Assembly: GCA_001799735.1 (NCBI GenBank)
Contig: MGUA01000027.1
Location: 1-64,000, forward strand
DNA: 64,000 nucleotides
Direction of reading: 5' to 3'
From: Elusimicrobia bacterium GWB2_63_22
GTDB taxonomy: Bacteria; Elusimicrobiota; Elusimicrobia; Elusimicrobiales; UBA9959
Shown here: positions 41,701 through 51,103 of the stretch, piece after piece
Numbering within the stretch: position 1 is the first letter of the stretch
Layout: each line of letters opens with the position of its first letter
Translations under genes and position numbers: made by a program
Notes under the pieces: generated by a model
Databases searched by the model: none
What the model was told of the DNA's origin: nothing
Seen by the model: the letters and a program-made list of their open reading frames with translations, nothing else

Positions 41701-42255
41701 CGAAACCAGCAGGTCGCCGGAGCGGCTAGCGAAGATGCTGGCGGGGCGGAGCTTGGTAACGCCGTCCTGGCGCACGGTAGGGAAACCGTAGAGGTAAATG
41801 CCGTCGGAGTTAAAGACCTCGACCCTGGAGCCGCCGGTGTTGGAAACGTAGACCCTGCCGTCGGGTCCGTAAGAAATGCCTTTCGGGCCGTCGATCTGGC
41901 CGGGGGCGGACCCGTCGCTGGAGAAGGTCCAGAGCAGCTTGCCCTCGGGGTCGAAGACGACGATACGGGAGTTGCCGGTGTCGGCCACGTAGAGCCGTCC
42001 TCCGCCGAAGCTTATGGCCGAGGGAGCCTTAAGGCTCCCCTCTATCTTCCTCAGCTGTTTTCCCGCGGCGTCGAAGACGAAGATCGCGTTGGTCTTCATG
42101 TCGGCGACGAAGACCTTGTCTTTGGACAGGGCTATCGCCGACGGCTTCTGCATGGCGGGGCTGGATATCAGCGCCTTGAACTCTATTTTTTCGTACGCGC
42201 CGGCCACGGAAGCCAGCAGGGTAAGCACAGCCGAATAAATTATAGCCCGCTTCAT
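38788..42255 (-). CDS. secreted NHL-repeat, Fn3, transglutaminase-like and TPR protein
   Basis: 1155 residues. Signal peptide (about 20), then at least nine NHL repeats forming one or two beta-propellers (LYVADTGNSRIVVFDPEGKL, IYVADTGNDRVQIFNPDG). A fibronectin-like module follows (WNAKSNAWTGGFKVYRTKG), then immunoglobulin-like strands, and a transglutaminase-like block with Cys and His (LKSGDCDDLTALFATLLEA, LLDYPAHISLMFDTG). Two or three TPRs end the chain (NPDDVDANINLGMLTAQNGE). A surface or periplasmic scaffold able to bind and perhaps process peptides is plausible. The transglutaminase-like triad is incomplete to my eye. A TATAAT box lies upstream. Confidence 0.82.
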   Translation of the reverse strand: MKRAIIYSAVLTLLASVAGAYEKIEFKALISSPAMQKPSAIALSKDKVFVADMKTNAIFVFDAAGKQLRKIEGSLKAPSAISFGGGRLYVADTGNSRIVVFDPEGKLLWTFSSDGSAPGQIDGPKGISYGPDGRVYVSNTGGSRVEVFNSDGIYLYGFPTVRQDGVTKLRPASIFASRSGDLLVSDPDKALLHKYDRTGKLLKEIQAANNGAVADARGQIYLINPKEGKVREYSALGEAVATFGTKGKGKMEFKNLRDIAMDDAGLVYLSDDDNKKVVAINIESGETGPELPKARLLDRFMITGPSEKQAAKADLFTVTADGKVIAWLPEAKELALFDKGTKKTLVREGKLQGQVRSPRGIFVDAKGLIYVADTGNDRVQIFNPDGTYNNMFGESGSGDGQFRQPSSVAVNAKGNIYVADTKNKKIKAFSADGMFLFAAGPEMGNVTLANPVAVHCDEAKNVYILDSVLKKVIVMDSMGKFLRLWDDSGRLQDPASLAYDDKGFFYILDKGSFNIKIFDAAGNFTSSFFAKGRGERELWAPQYLAFRNDKVYISDMENSRLLGFDISYLPEEPFGIKAAAAEKGAALSWNAKSNAWTGGFKVYRTKGSDGELKELGAPKGKTFEDKLTEEATYYYYVAGLSVSGAQGGLSLPAGFYYKPPEAPAAEASAAGGSKNVAPMEIVAPALNYIFSANYKYYQKNPVGQIAVKNNTETDFSNVKLSFFFKDFMDFPSDTVVPEVKAGSQVDVPLSATLNNRILNITEDTPIQCQLTLTYYQDGEEKTFTLNKPVKVLSKNAIVWDKPARLANFITPKDTPVFGFSRFALNEKGKLEEAAPFLNENTLTSLMIWEALGEQGLSYLADPVSPYASLKSSSEMVLDTVQFPRSTLKLKSGDCDDLTALFATLLEASGPKTALLDYPAHISLMFDTGSADAREVGIPEEYLIKYKNTFWVGLEVTMVGKDFYDAVKHAASFYRQNEKDVRVIEVRDAWAEFEPVTLPEGDMDSYPDKAKFVARVKEAAAGLQKARYAYFKDYFGKVLAANPDDVDANINLGMLTAQNGETDEAQKYFKAVLAKEPFNAAALNNVGNLSYGQKRYDEAKKYYFDAAKADPYDAEIWLNLARVSDKLEKKDDVKAFAERAAKIDPSVKSTGDKLLK

Positions 42256-42437
42256 AGTACTCCCTCCTAAACGCCTTTTATGGTAGTACCTGCTATTTTA
42301 TTATATTTTTCCACCCCTTTTCCCGAAATCCCGGATATTAATTTATCTAATAGTCCCTTTACCAAATCGCCCTTGCCATCGTTACCGTTAATTTTTTACG
42401 ATAACAAGTACTCTATATATATTACGGGGAGTTTATA

Positions 42438-43121
42438 ATGGACATTAATTTTATAAAGAGGCTGGCAACCACCTCTATCGGCAGGAAGGCGGTGATGGCC
42501 GTTTCCGGCCTGCTGCTGGGCGGCTTCATGCTGGTGCACCTGGCCGAGAACCTGCTGCTCTTTAAAGGGGAGATATTCTATAACGGCTGGGTGGACCTGC
42601 TGCTGTCCAACCCGGTCACCATCTTCCTCGAGGTCGGCCTGCTGTTCATCTTCGTCGCCCACATCATAACCGGCGTCTGGGTGAGGGTGGAGGACTTTCT
42701 TAACGCCCCGCGCGGCTACGAGGCCCGCAAATGGCAGGGCGGCCGCACCATCGGCTCGGCCACCATGCTCTACACCGCGGCGGCCATCCTGGCCTACCTG
42801 GCCTACCACCTGCTGACCTTCCGCTTCGTGGACCACTCCATGGGTTTCTACCAGATGGTCACCGGCGCCTTCCGCAGCCCGGTCTTCGTTGCCATCTACG
42901 TGGCCGGCTCGGCCGCGCTGGCGCTGCATCTCAGCCACGGCATGCAGAGCGCCTTCCAGACGCTCGGCCTGAACCACCCCAAGTACACGCCGCTGATAAA
43001 GATCGGCGGCATGATCGTGGCCGTCTCCATGGTGGGCTTCGCGCTGATCTCCGTGTATTTTCTCGCGGGCATAGACCTGAAGGCCGCCGAGACCGGCTAC
43101 CAGGTAGTGGTCATTAAATAG
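42438..43121 (+). CDS. sdhC: succinate dehydrogenase/fumarate reductase cytochrome b subunit
   Basis: 227 residues, five membrane segments, the single-anchor di-haem type (b558) seen in Bacillus, Bacteroidota and epsilonproteobacteria. Histidines suited to haem binding occur in [27 protein letters not shown] and [11 protein letters not shown]. It anchors the flavoprotein and iron-sulphur subunits encoded next and exchanges electrons with quinone. The direction (succinate oxidation or fumarate reduction) cannot be fixed from sequence. GGGGAG precedes the ATG. Confidence 0.88.
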   Translation: MDINFIKRLATTSIGRKAVMAVSGLLLGGFMLVHLAENLLLFKGEIFYNGWVDLLLSNPVTIFLEVGLLFIFVAHIITGVWVRVEDFLNAPRGYEARKWQGGRTIGSATMLYTAAAILAYLAYHLLTFRFVDHSMGFYQMVTGAFRSPVFVAIYVAGSAALALHLSHGMQSAFQTLGLNHPKYTPLIKIGGMIVAVSMVGFALISVYFLAGIDLKAAETGYQVVVIK

Positions 43122-43131
43122 GACGGAGGAC

Positions 43132-45048
43132 ATGATGAAACTCGACGCGCACATCCCCGAAGGCCCGATAGAGAAGAAGTGGGACAATCACAAGTTCAAC
43201 CTCAAGCTGGTCAATCCCAATAACCGCCGCAAGTACGACGTGCTGGTGATCGGCTCCGGCCTGGCCGGCGCCTCGGCCGCCGCCTCGCTGGGCGAGCTCG
43301 GCTACAACGTAAAGGTCTTCACCCTGCACGACTCCCCCCGCCGCGCCCATTCCATAGCGGCGCAGGGCGGCATCAACGCGGCCAAAAATTACCCCAACGA
43401 CGGCGACTCGGTCTGGCGCCTGTTCCACGACACCGTTAAAGGCGGCGACTACCGCGCCCGGGAGGCCAACGTCTACCGCCTGGCCCAGCTCTCGGGCCAG
43501 ATCATAGACCACTGCGCCGCCATCGGCGTGCCTTTCGCGCGCGAATACGGCGGCCTGCTGGCCAACCGCTCCTTCGGCGGCGCGCAGCTGTCCCGCACTT
43601 TCTACGCCAGGGGCCAGACCGGCCAGCAGCTGCTGCTCGGCGCCTACTCGGCGATGATGCGGCAGGTGGCGGCCGGCACCGTTACCGTAATGCCCCGCCG
43701 CGAGATGGCCGACATCGTCATGAAGGGCGGCCGCGCGCGCGGCGTTACCGTGCGCAACCTGGTGACCGGCGACCTCGAGGCCTATTCCGGCCACGCGGTG
43801 CTGCTGTGCACCGGCGGCTACGCCAACGCCTTCTACCTCTCCACCAACGCGGCCACCTGCAACGTCTCGGCCGCCTGGACGGCCTACAAGAAGGGCGCCG
43901 GGTTCGCCAACCCCTGCTTCACCCAGATCCACCCCACCTGCATCCCCCGCTCCGGCGAGCACCAGAGCAAGCTGACGCTGATGAGCGAGAGCCTGCGCAA
44001 CGACGGCCGCGTCTGGGTGCCCAAGGCCAAGGGCGACAAGCGCAAGCCGGGCGAGATCCCCGAGGACGAGCGCGATTACTTCCTGGAGCGCCGCTACCCC
44101 GCCTTCGGCAACCTGGTGCCGCGCGACATAGCCTCCCGCGCCGCCAAGACCGTGGTGGACGCCGGCTACGGCGTGGGCCCCAGCGGCCAGAGCGTCTACC
44201 TGGACTTCCGCGACTCGATAAAGCGCAAGGGCGAGACCAAGATCAAGGACGAGTACGGCAACCTGTTCGACATGTACTACCAGATCACCGACGAGAACGG
44301 CTACAAGGCGCCCATGCGCATCTACCCGGCGCCGCACTACACCATGGGCGGCCTCTGGGTGGACTACAACCTGATGACCACCATCCCCGGCCTGTTCGCC
44401 CTGGGCGAGGCCAACTTCTCTGACCACGGGGCCAACCGCCTGGGCGCCAGCGCGCTGATGCAGGGCCTGGCGGACGGCTTCTTTATCGCCCCCTCCACGG
44501 TGGCCGGCTACCTCGGCGCCACCAAGTTCGACCCCGCCACCACGCTGGACAAGGAATTCTCCGACTCCGCCAGGGAAGTGCAGGAGAAGATCAACCGCAT
44601 CGTCTCCATAAAGGGGACCCGGACCCCGACGGAGCTGCACCGGCAGCTGGGCAACGTGATGTGGCACGACGTAGGCATGGCCCGCAGCGAGGCGGCGCTG
44701 AAGAAAGCGCTCAAGAAGATCCCCGAGATCCGCGAGGAATTCTGGAAGAACGTCACCGTCTCGGGCGCCGAGAAGGACATGAACCAGACGCTGGAGAAGG
44801 CTATGAAGGTGGCGGACTTCCTGGAGTTCTCCGAGCTGTTCGTGAAGGACGCGCTGGAGCGCAGGGAATCCTGCGGCGGGCATTTCCGCGAGGAGTCCTG
44901 CACGCCCGAGGGCGAGGCCAAGCGCGACGACGAGAATTTCTCGCACGCGGCCGTCTGGGAATACCAGGGCGAGGGCAAGGAAGCCGCGCTGCACAAGGAA
45001 AAGCTGACCTTCGAGCACATAAAGATGGCGGAAAGGAGCTACAAATAA
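43132..45048 (+). CDS. sdhA: succinate dehydrogenase/fumarate reductase flavoprotein subunit
   Basis: 638 residues. [17 protein letters not shown] is the FAD dinucleotide motif, [14 protein letters not shown] carries the His that binds FAD covalently, and IHPTCIP and [13 protein letters not shown] hold active-site residues. [20 protein letters not shown] is the FAD-binding signature. A C-terminal helical domain ends the chain. It lies ten bases after the cytochrome gene and one base before the iron-sulphur subunit. A GGAGG sits just before the ATG pair. Confidence 0.94.
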   Translation: MMKLDAHIPEGPIEKKWDNHKFNLKLVNPNNRRKYDVLVIGSGLAGASAAASLGELGYNVKVFTLHDSPRRAHSIAAQGGINAAKNYPNDGDSVWRLFHDTVKGGDYRAREANVYRLAQLSGQIIDHCAAIGVPFAREYGGLLANRSFGGAQLSRTFYARGQTGQQLLLGAYSAMMRQVAAGTVTVMPRREMADIVMKGGRARGVTVRNLVTGDLEAYSGHAVLLCTGGYANAFYLSTNAATCNVSAAWTAYKKGAGFANPCFTQIHPTCIPRSGEHQSKLTLMSESLRNDGRVWVPKAKGDKRKPGEIPEDERDYFLERRYPAFGNLVPRDIASRAAKTVVDAGYGVGPSGQSVYLDFRDSIKRKGETKIKDEYGNLFDMYYQITDENGYKAPMRIYPAPHYTMGGLWVDYNLMTTIPGLFALGEANFSDHGANRLGASALMQGLADGFFIAPSTVAGYLGATKFDPATTLDKEFSDSAREVQEKINRIVSIKGTRTPTELHRQLGNVMWHDVGMARSEAALKKALKKIPEIREEFWKNVTVSGAEKDMNQTLEKAMKVADFLEFSELFVKDALERRESCGGHFREESCTPEGEAKRDDENFSHAAVWEYQGEGKEAALHKEKLTFEHIKMAERSYK

Positions 45049-45049
45049 T

Positions 45050-45820
45050 ATGACCACCCGCACCAAGCACTTCAATGTCACCGTGCGCGTCTGGCGGCAG
45101 GCCGGCCCCAAAGAGCACGGCAAGATGGTGTCCTACAAGGTCAAGGACGTCTCGCCCGATATGTCCTTCCTGGAGATGCTCGACCTTCTCAACGAGGACC
45201 TGCTCAAGAAAGGCGAGAGCGCTATCGTCTTCGAAAGCGACTGCCGCGAGGGCATCTGCGGCTGCTGCGGCCTGGTGGTGAACGGCGACGTGCACGGCCC
45301 GGACGAGCATTCCACGGTGTGCCAGCTGCACATGCGGCGCTTCCGCGACGGGGACGTGATCACGGTGGAGCCGTGGCGCGTGAAGTCTTTCCCGGTGCTC
45401 AAGGACCTGGCGGTGGACCGCGCCTCGTTCGACCGGCTGATGGCGGCGGGCGGCTTCGTATCGGTTAATACGGGCGCGGCGCCCGACGCCAACGCTACGC
45501 CTATAGAGAAGGACAAGGCGGAAGAGGCCATGGACGCGGCGGCCTGTATCGGCTGCGGGGCCTGCGTGGCGGCCTGTCCTAACGGGGCGGCGATGCTGTT
45601 CGTGGGCGCGAAGATCTCGCAGCTGGCGCTGCTGCCGCAGGGCGGGCCCGAGCGGGCGGCCCGCGCGCTTAACATGGTGGCGGCGATGGACAAGGAAGGG
45701 TTTGGGAACTGTACTAACGAGTACGAGTGCGAGGCGGTCTGCCCGAAAGACGTGAAGGTGGCCAACATCGCCCGCATGAACCGCGAGTTCCTGTTAGCGA
45801 ATTTGCTCTCTAAGCGATAA
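45050..45820 (+). CDS. sdhB: succinate dehydrogenase/fumarate reductase iron-sulphur subunit
   Basis: 256 residues. The plant-type 2Fe-2S centre is CREGICGCCGLVV...C, the 4Fe-4S centre is CIGCGACVAACPNG, and the third cluster binds through CTNEYECEAVCPKDV. It passes electrons between the flavoprotein and the membrane subunit. Last gene of the three-gene operon. A structure-rich gap and then fumarase follow. Confidence 0.94.
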   Translation: MTTRTKHFNVTVRVWRQAGPKEHGKMVSYKVKDVSPDMSFLEMLDLLNEDLLKKGESAIVFESDCREGICGCCGLVVNGDVHGPDEHSTVCQLHMRRFRDGDVITVEPWRVKSFPVLKDLAVDRASFDRLMAAGGFVSVNTGAAPDANATPIEKDKAEEAMDAAACIGCGACVAACPNGAAMLFVGAKISQLALLPQGGPERAARALNMVAAMDKEGFGNCTNEYECEAVCPKDVKVANIARMNREFLLANLLSKR

Positions 45821-45855
45821 CCCAAACGCGGCTGGCGCCGCCGGGGCAGGAACGC

Positions 45856-46030
45856 AAAACACGCGGGGACCTGTCGCTTCGATCCATCCGGGCACACCGG
45901 CGGGCGTGGACCGGGGTGAGGGTTGGAAAAACCCTCCCGGAGGCCCGAGCTTGCATAAGCGCGAGGGCCGAGGGAGGAGGGGCGGGCACGGTGTGTCCCG
46001 ACCCCGTGTTTTTTCAGCCCTCACCCCGGG
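45856..46030. repeat. structure-rich intergenic element between sdhB and fumarase
   Basis: The 235-base gap has several complementary segments: AAAACACGCGGGG (45856) with CCCCGTGTTTT (about 46001), and CCGGGGTGAGGGTT (45911) with CCCTCACCCCGG (about 46018). It also has a local hairpin GAGGGTT/AACCCTC and a CCTCCC...GGGAGG stem. The first two pairings cross, so they are either exclusive or a pseudoknot. No ORF is supported. Confidence 0.55.
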
Positions 46031-46055
46031 ACGCGCCATACACTAAGGGGACTCC

Positions 46056-47681
46056 ATGTCTGAATTCAAATACACAGAACTATTTCAGCTCGCAAAACGC
46101 GATACGAAGTTTCGGCTGGTCTCCAGGGAAGGGGTCGTGATGTCGCGCGACGGGGGGCGGGAGATTTTAGAGGTGGAGGCGGGAGCGCTGACGAGGCTGG
46201 CGCGGGAAGCCGTCAGGGACGTTTCTTTCCTGCTGCGCAGGGGGCATAACGAGCAGGTGGCGGCTATTTTCAGCGACCCGGAAGCTTCGGAGAACGACAA
46301 ATTTGTGGCTTACTGCATGCTGGAGAACGCGGCTATCTCGGCGGGGTTCGAGCTGCCGTTCTGCCAGGACACGGGCACGGCCACGATAGTGGCTAAAAAG
46401 GGCGAGCAGGTCTGGACGCGCTCCGACGACGAGGAGAGCCTGGCCCGCGGGGTCTGGGAGGCCTACACCGGCGAGAACCTGCGCTATTCCCAGACGCTGG
46501 CCCTGGACATGTACCGGGAGAAGAATTCCGGGGACAACCTGCCGGCCCAGATAGATATCTACGCCAAGCCCGGCATGGCCTACGAGTTCCTGTTCGTCAC
46601 CAAGGGCGGCGGCTCGGCCAACAAGACCATGCTTTTTCAGGAAACGAAAGCCACGCTGACCCCTGAGAAGCTTAAACCCTTCCTGGTGGAGAAGATGAAG
46701 TCTCTCGGCACGGCGGCCTGCCCGCCGTACCACGTGGTTTTCGTGATAGGCGGCACCTCGGCGGAGATGTGCCTGAAGACGGTGAAGCTGGCCTCTACGG
46801 CCTGCCTGGACGGCCTGCCCGGAGATCCCGGGGACACCGGCCGCGCCTTCCGCGACAGGGGGCTGGAAGCGGAATTGCTGGCGGCCTCCCGCGGCTTCGG
46901 CTTCGGCGCCCAGTTCGGCGGCAAATATTTCGCCCACGACGTGCGGGTGGTGCGGCTGCCGCGCCACGGCGCCTCCGTCCCTATAGGCATGGGCGTCTCC
47001 TGTTCGGCCGACCGCAACGCGCTGGCCCGCATAGACCGGGACGGCCTGTGGCTGGAGGAGCTGGACCGCGAACCGGGAAACCTGATCCCCAAAGAGATCC
47101 GCGCCAAGTTCTCCTCCTGCTCGAGCTGCGTGAACATAGACCTCAACCGCCCGATGCCGGAGATCCTGGCCCAGCTTGCCAAGTACCCCGTCGGGACGCG
47201 CCTGGCGCTCAACGGCCGCATCATAGTGGCGCGCGACCTGGCCCACGCCAAGTTCAAGGAACTCCTCGACACCGGCCGGGACCTCCCCGACTACCTGAAA
47301 AAACACCCCGTCTATTACGCCGGCCCGGCCAAGCAGCCCGCGGGGAAGCCTTCCGGCTCTTTCGGCCCCACCACGGCCGGCCGCATGGACTCCTACGTGG
47401 ACCTGCTGCAGGCGCGGGGCGCGTCGCTGGTGATGATAGCCAAGGGCAACCGCTCGCTGGCGGTGACCGAGGCCTGCAAAAAACACGGCGGCTTCTACCT
47501 GGGCTCGCCCGGCGGCCCGGCCGCGCTGCTGGCCGCGCGCCACATAAAGAAAGTCGAGACCCTGGACTACCCGGAACTCGGCATGGAGGCGGTCTGGGCC
47601 ATAGACGCCGTTGATTTCCCTGCCTTCATCCTTGTAGACGCCAACGGCGGGGATTTCTTTAATCCCGCCGCCCCCCGATGA
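46056..47681 (+). CDS. fumA: class I (iron-sulphur) fumarate hydratase
   Basis: 541 residues, so both alpha and beta parts are in one chain. The cluster cysteines fit [27 protein letters not shown] and an upstream Cys. [19 protein letters not shown] and [11 protein letters not shown] are the beta-part signatures. It hydrates fumarate to malate and so extends the sdh/frd reaction encoded just upstream. The oxygen-sensitive class I enzyme fits an anaerobic or microaerobic lifestyle. The following gene overlaps its stop by ATGA. Confidence 0.92.
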   Translation: MSEFKYTELFQLAKRDTKFRLVSREGVVMSRDGGREILEVEAGALTRLAREAVRDVSFLLRRGHNEQVAAIFSDPEASENDKFVAYCMLENAAISAGFELPFCQDTGTATIVAKKGEQVWTRSDDEESLARGVWEAYTGENLRYSQTLALDMYREKNSGDNLPAQIDIYAKPGMAYEFLFVTKGGGSANKTMLFQETKATLTPEKLKPFLVEKMKSLGTAACPPYHVVFVIGGTSAEMCLKTVKLASTACLDGLPGDPGDTGRAFRDRGLEAELLAASRGFGFGAQFGGKYFAHDVRVVRLPRHGASVPIGMGVSCSADRNALARIDRDGLWLEELDREPGNLIPKEIRAKFSSCSSCVNIDLNRPMPEILAQLAKYPVGTRLALNGRIIVARDLAHAKFKELLDTGRDLPDYLKKHPVYYAGPAKQPAGKPSGSFGPTTAGRMDSYVDLLQARGASLVMIAKGNRSLAVTEACKKHGGFYLGSPGGPAALLAARHIKKVETLDYPELGMEAVWAIDAVDFPAFILVDANGGDFFNPAAPR

Positions 47682-48868
47682 AACGCCCCGCGCGGCCGCA
47701 GCCGCAGGCGGTAGATTCGCTGTTCCACTCCAGGGCCCGCGGCGGGGCCTTCAAGCAGGGGCCGCAGGACAAGCTGTACAAGCTGGCCGAGCTCTGCCGG
47801 GATTCCGGCATGACGGAGCGCATGCTCAACCTCCTCGCGGCCTACCTCCGTCTGAAGCCGTCGCGCCCGGAAGCCTCCGTAGCCCTGGCCCTGACCGGCC
47901 GCTACGCCGAGGCCCTGGCACGCTCGGCGGAGCACCTCGCCTCCGGGAAGCTCACCGCCGAAGAGACCTTCCTGCTGGGCAACCCCTGGCTCAACATCCA
48001 CGACAGGGCGATCATAGATAAGGCGCTCACCCGCGCCGCCGCGGCCAAACCGCCCGCCGCCGCCGCGCGCCTGCGGGACCTGCACCTTTTCATCCTGCGT
48101 TCCCGCGCCGGGCGGCCGGCGGGCTCGCCGCCCTTCATGAAAGGTCCCCTCTCCATCATGAACGCGCACTGCGCGGACGCGCTGCTGGCCGCGGGCAAGG
48201 CGCGCGAGGCCGTGCGCCTGCTTTCGGAAACCGTTAAGAATTTCCCCGCCGACGAGTATTCCTGCGGCAAGCTGGCGGAGGCCCTGCTGTGCCTGGGCCG
48301 CGGGAAGGAAGCCTTCGCGCTGATGACGCGCAAAGAGCCCCTGCTGCGCTCGCCCGGCTTTTACGCCTGGCACGGCCAGCTGCTGCTGCTGGCCGGCAGG
48401 TACGCCGAGGCGGAGGCCAAGCTGGAAAAGACCCCGGCAGCCTCCAGCCCGATGGCCCCCTGCTGGCTGGGCGCGGCTAAATTCAAACTGGGGAAAACCG
48501 GCGCCGCGCTGCGCCTGCTGCGCAAGGCCGCGGCCAACCGCTCCGACCTGGAAGCCGCCCTCTGGCTGGCCGAGGCCCTGCGCTCCTCCGGCGACAGCGC
48601 CGCCGCCCTGGCCGAAATACGGCGGGTACTCTCCGCCGACTCCGCCCACCCGTGGGCGCTGCTGGCGGGCGCCCTGCTTTACCACGCCGCGGGTCGCGGG
48701 CCGGAGGGAGAGCACCTCTTCTCAAAATTCAGTTCCGGCCCGGGAAAGGCGTTCAAGCCGCCGCGCTGTTTCTCCGCGGCCTGGGCCGCGGCCGCGCTGG
48801 AACGGGCCGGCGGCTGCCGCAGACCGGAGCGCCACTTTGTAAATATGGCCGCGCGACCCATGCGATAA
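47678..48868 (+). CDS. TPR-like protein of unknown function
   Basis: 396 residues, Ala/Leu/Arg-rich helices in pairs of about 34 residues ([54 protein letters not shown]), typical of degenerate TPRs. No signal peptide, so cytoplasmic. It starts within the fumarase stop codon (ATGA) and is co-translated with it, though a metabolic role is not obvious. The very high GC is shared with the region. Confidence 0.7.
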   Translation: MKRPARPQPQAVDSLFHSRARGGAFKQGPQDKLYKLAELCRDSGMTERMLNLLAAYLRLKPSRPEASVALALTGRYAEALARSAEHLASGKLTAEETFLLGNPWLNIHDRAIIDKALTRAAAAKPPAAAARLRDLHLFILRSRAGRPAGSPPFMKGPLSIMNAHCADALLAAGKAREAVRLLSETVKNFPADEYSCGKLAEALLCLGRGKEAFALMTRKEPLLRSPGFYAWHGQLLLLAGRYAEAEAKLEKTPAASSPMAPCWLGAAKFKLGKTGAALRLLRKAAANRSDLEAALWLAEALRSSGDSAAALAEIRRVLSADSAHPWALLAGALLYHAAGRGPEGEHLFSKFSSGPGKAFKPPRCFSAAWAAAALERAGGCRRPERHFVNMAARPMR

Positions 48869-48871
48869 GCC

Positions 48872-48900
48872 TTGTGTCCCCGCGTATTTATTTATATATT
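48872..48900 (+). promoter_or_regulatory. promoter of the ankyrin lipoprotein gene
   Basis: TTGTGT, 17 bases, TATATT in a short AT-rich stretch before ATG 48926. Confidence 0.5.
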
Positions 48901-48925
48901 TCTTGATTAAGCGCGTTCTACACTT

Positions 48926-49630
48926 ATGAGCAGCAGGAAAAAAATTTACATCTCAGCGCTCTTCTGCGCCTTAGCCCCGGTTTTTCTGACCGGCTGCGAC
49001 ATCCCGCTGGGTACGCCCCGGGAGCGCCTCTTCAAAGCCGCCAAGAACAACTACGAGCGCAACATGCGGCGCCTGCTCGACTCCGGGGTGGACCCGAACA
49101 GCGTAGATTCGGCCGGCTGGACCCCGCTCATGTGGGCGGCGGCCAAGGACAATGTGGACGTGATAAGGCTGCTCCTGTCGCGCGGCGCCCAGCTGGAGCT
49201 GCGCAACAAGAAAGGCGAGACCGCCCTGCATATAGCTTCCCGCTGGAGCCGCCTGGAGACGGTGAAGTTCCTGATGGACAACGGCGCCCGCACCGAGGCC
49301 CGCGACCGCCTGGGCTGGCCGCCGCTGATGTGGGCGGCCATGCAGGGCCGCACCGAGGTGATAGAAGCCCTGGCCGGCGGCGGCGCCAATCTGGAGTTCA
49401 AGGACACCAACGGCAACACCCCCCTCATGATGGGCGCCAACCGCGGCCGGACCGAAGCTGTTAAAACCCTGCTGGACCTGGGGGCGAATCCTTTTAAGAC
49501 CAATGCCGAAGGGCAGACCGCCGCGGAGCTGGCCCGTTTCAACGGCTACAGCGAACTGGCGGCTCTGATAGACGGCGGCGGCGCTGAACCCGCCCCCAAA
49601 CCCGCGGGGCGCCCGAGAAGCTCCAAGTAG
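48926..49630 (+). CDS. ankyrin-repeat lipoprotein
   Basis: 234 residues. Type II signal peptide with lipobox LTGC, then five ankyrin repeats (DSAGWTPLMWAAAKDNVDVI, LHIASRWSRLETVKFLMDNG, LGWPPLMWAAMQGRTEVIEA), and a short Pro/Lys tail. Ankyrin repeats bind proteins, so this is likely an envelope-anchored adaptor. Two repeats share the motif PLMWAA, a sign of recent internal duplication. It is followed by rtcB in the same direction. Confidence 0.85.
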   Translation: MSSRKKIYISALFCALAPVFLTGCDIPLGTPRERLFKAAKNNYERNMRRLLDSGVDPNSVDSAGWTPLMWAAAKDNVDVIRLLLSRGAQLELRNKKGETALHIASRWSRLETVKFLMDNGARTEARDRLGWPPLMWAAMQGRTEVIEALAGGGANLEFKDTNGNTPLMMGANRGRTEAVKTLLDLGANPFKTNAEGQTAAELARFNGYSELAALIDGGGAEPAPKPAGRPRSSK

Positions 49631-49657
49631 CCGCCCCACCTTAATAGCCCGCAGGAC

Positions 49658-51100
49658 ATGACCCCGCATATAAAAAGACTGGACCAGTACCGGCTGGAGA
49701 TCTCCCCTGCCTACAAGCCCGGCATGAACGGCTCCGCCATCATCTACGCCGACGCCGCCATAGAACGTTTCATAGAACCCGCCGCCCTGGACCAGGCCGC
49801 CAATACCGCCACCCTCCCCGGCCTCGCCGGCTCCGCCCTCGCCATGCCCGACATCCACACCGGCTACGGCTTCCCCATCGGCGGCGTGGCCGCCTACGAC
49901 GCGCACGACGGCGTGATCTCGCCCGGCGGCGTGGGCTACGACATCAACTGCGGCGTGCGCCTGCTCTCGTCCTCGCTGGAAGTAAAGGCGCTGGGCAAAA
50001 AGTTGGAAGACCTGGCGCACAAGCTCTACGCCGGCATCCCCGCCGGGGTAGGCGCCGGAGGCGGCCTGCGGCTGAACCGGCGCGAACAGGATTCCCCCCT
50101 CATAGACGGCGCGGCCTGGGCGGTAAAGAACGGTCTCGGCCGCCAGGAAGACCTGGAGCACGCCGAATCCGGCGGCGCCCTGGCCGGCGCGGACCCGCGC
50201 GCGGTGAGCGCCCGCGCTTTAGAGCGCGGCCGGGACCAGCTGGGCACCCTGGGCTCGGGCAATCATTTCCTGGAAGTCCAGGAAGTCACCGATATTTTCG
50301 ACGAGGACGCGGCGCGGGCCTACGGCATCTTCAAGGGCCAGCTCACGGTGATGCTGCACACCGGCTCGCGCGGCCTGGGCCACCAGGTCTGCACCGATTT
50401 CATCGGCTTGATGAAAGATGCCGCCCGCCGCTACGGCATAGCGCTGGCCGACCCGCAGCTGGCGGCCGCGCCCTTCCGCAGCGCCGAGGGGCAGCAATAC
50501 TTCGGCGCCATGCAGGCCGCCGCCAACTACGCCTGGGCCAACCGCCAGGCCCTCACCGGGCTCATGCGCGACATCTTTGAAAAGTCCCTTGGCCTGGGAG
50601 AGAACGCCCTCGGCCTGCGCCTGGTCTACGACGTGGCTCACAACATAGCCAAGCTAGAGGAGCACGAGGCCGGCGGCAAAAAAACAAGCGTGATAGTGCA
50701 CCGCAAGGGCGCCACGCGCGCCTTCGGCCCGGGCCACCCGGAACTGCCGGCGGCCTACTCCGCGACGGGGCAGCCGGTGATAATCCCCGGCGACATGGGA
50801 CGCTGCTCCTACCTGCTGGCCGGCACCGCCAAGGCCATGAGCGACACTTTCGGCTCCTGCTGCCACGGCGCGGGCCGCCTGATGAGCCGGGGCGAGGCCG
50901 TGCGCCGCGCGCGCGGCCGCCTCATAGCCGAAGAGCTGGCCGCCAAGGGCATCTGGGTGCGCTCCTCCGGGCACGAGACGCTCTCCGAGGAAATGCCCGA
51001 GGCCTACAAGGACGTGGAAGACGTAGTGGGGGTAGTAGCCGGCGCCGGCCTGGCCCGCCGCGTGGCCAGGTTCAGGCCGCTGATAGTTATTAAAGGTTAA
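49658..51100 (+). CDS. rtcB: RNA-splicing ligase RtcB
   Basis: 480 residues. Joins RNA 2',3'-cyclic phosphate or 3'-phosphate ends to 5'-OH using GTP and Mn2+. Metal and catalytic motifs are present: MPDIHTGYGFPIGG, GGVGYDINCGVRLL, LGSGNHFLEVQ, MLHTGSRGLGHQV, VYDVAHNIAKLE and SCCHGAGRLMSR (the His that is guanylylated). No archease, RtcA or RtcR is adjacent. It likely repairs tRNA or rRNA cut by stress ribonucleases. Confidence 0.94.
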   Translation: MTPHIKRLDQYRLEISPAYKPGMNGSAIIYADAAIERFIEPAALDQAANTATLPGLAGSALAMPDIHTGYGFPIGGVAAYDAHDGVISPGGVGYDINCGVRLLSSSLEVKALGKKLEDLAHKLYAGIPAGVGAGGGLRLNRREQDSPLIDGAAWAVKNGLGRQEDLEHAESGGALAGADPRAVSARALERGRDQLGTLGSGNHFLEVQEVTDIFDEDAARAYGIFKGQLTVMLHTGSRGLGHQVCTDFIGLMKDAARRYGIALADPQLAAAPFRSAEGQQYFGAMQAAANYAWANRQALTGLMRDIFEKSLGLGENALGLRLVYDVAHNIAKLEEHEAGGKKTSVIVHRKGATRAFGPGHPELPAAYSATGQPVIIPGDMGRCSYLLAGTAKAMSDTFGSCCHGAGRLMSRGEAVRRARGRLIAEELAAKGIWVRSSGHETLSEEMPEAYKDVEDVVGVVAGAGLARRVARFRPLIVIKG

Positions 51101-51103
51101 TCT

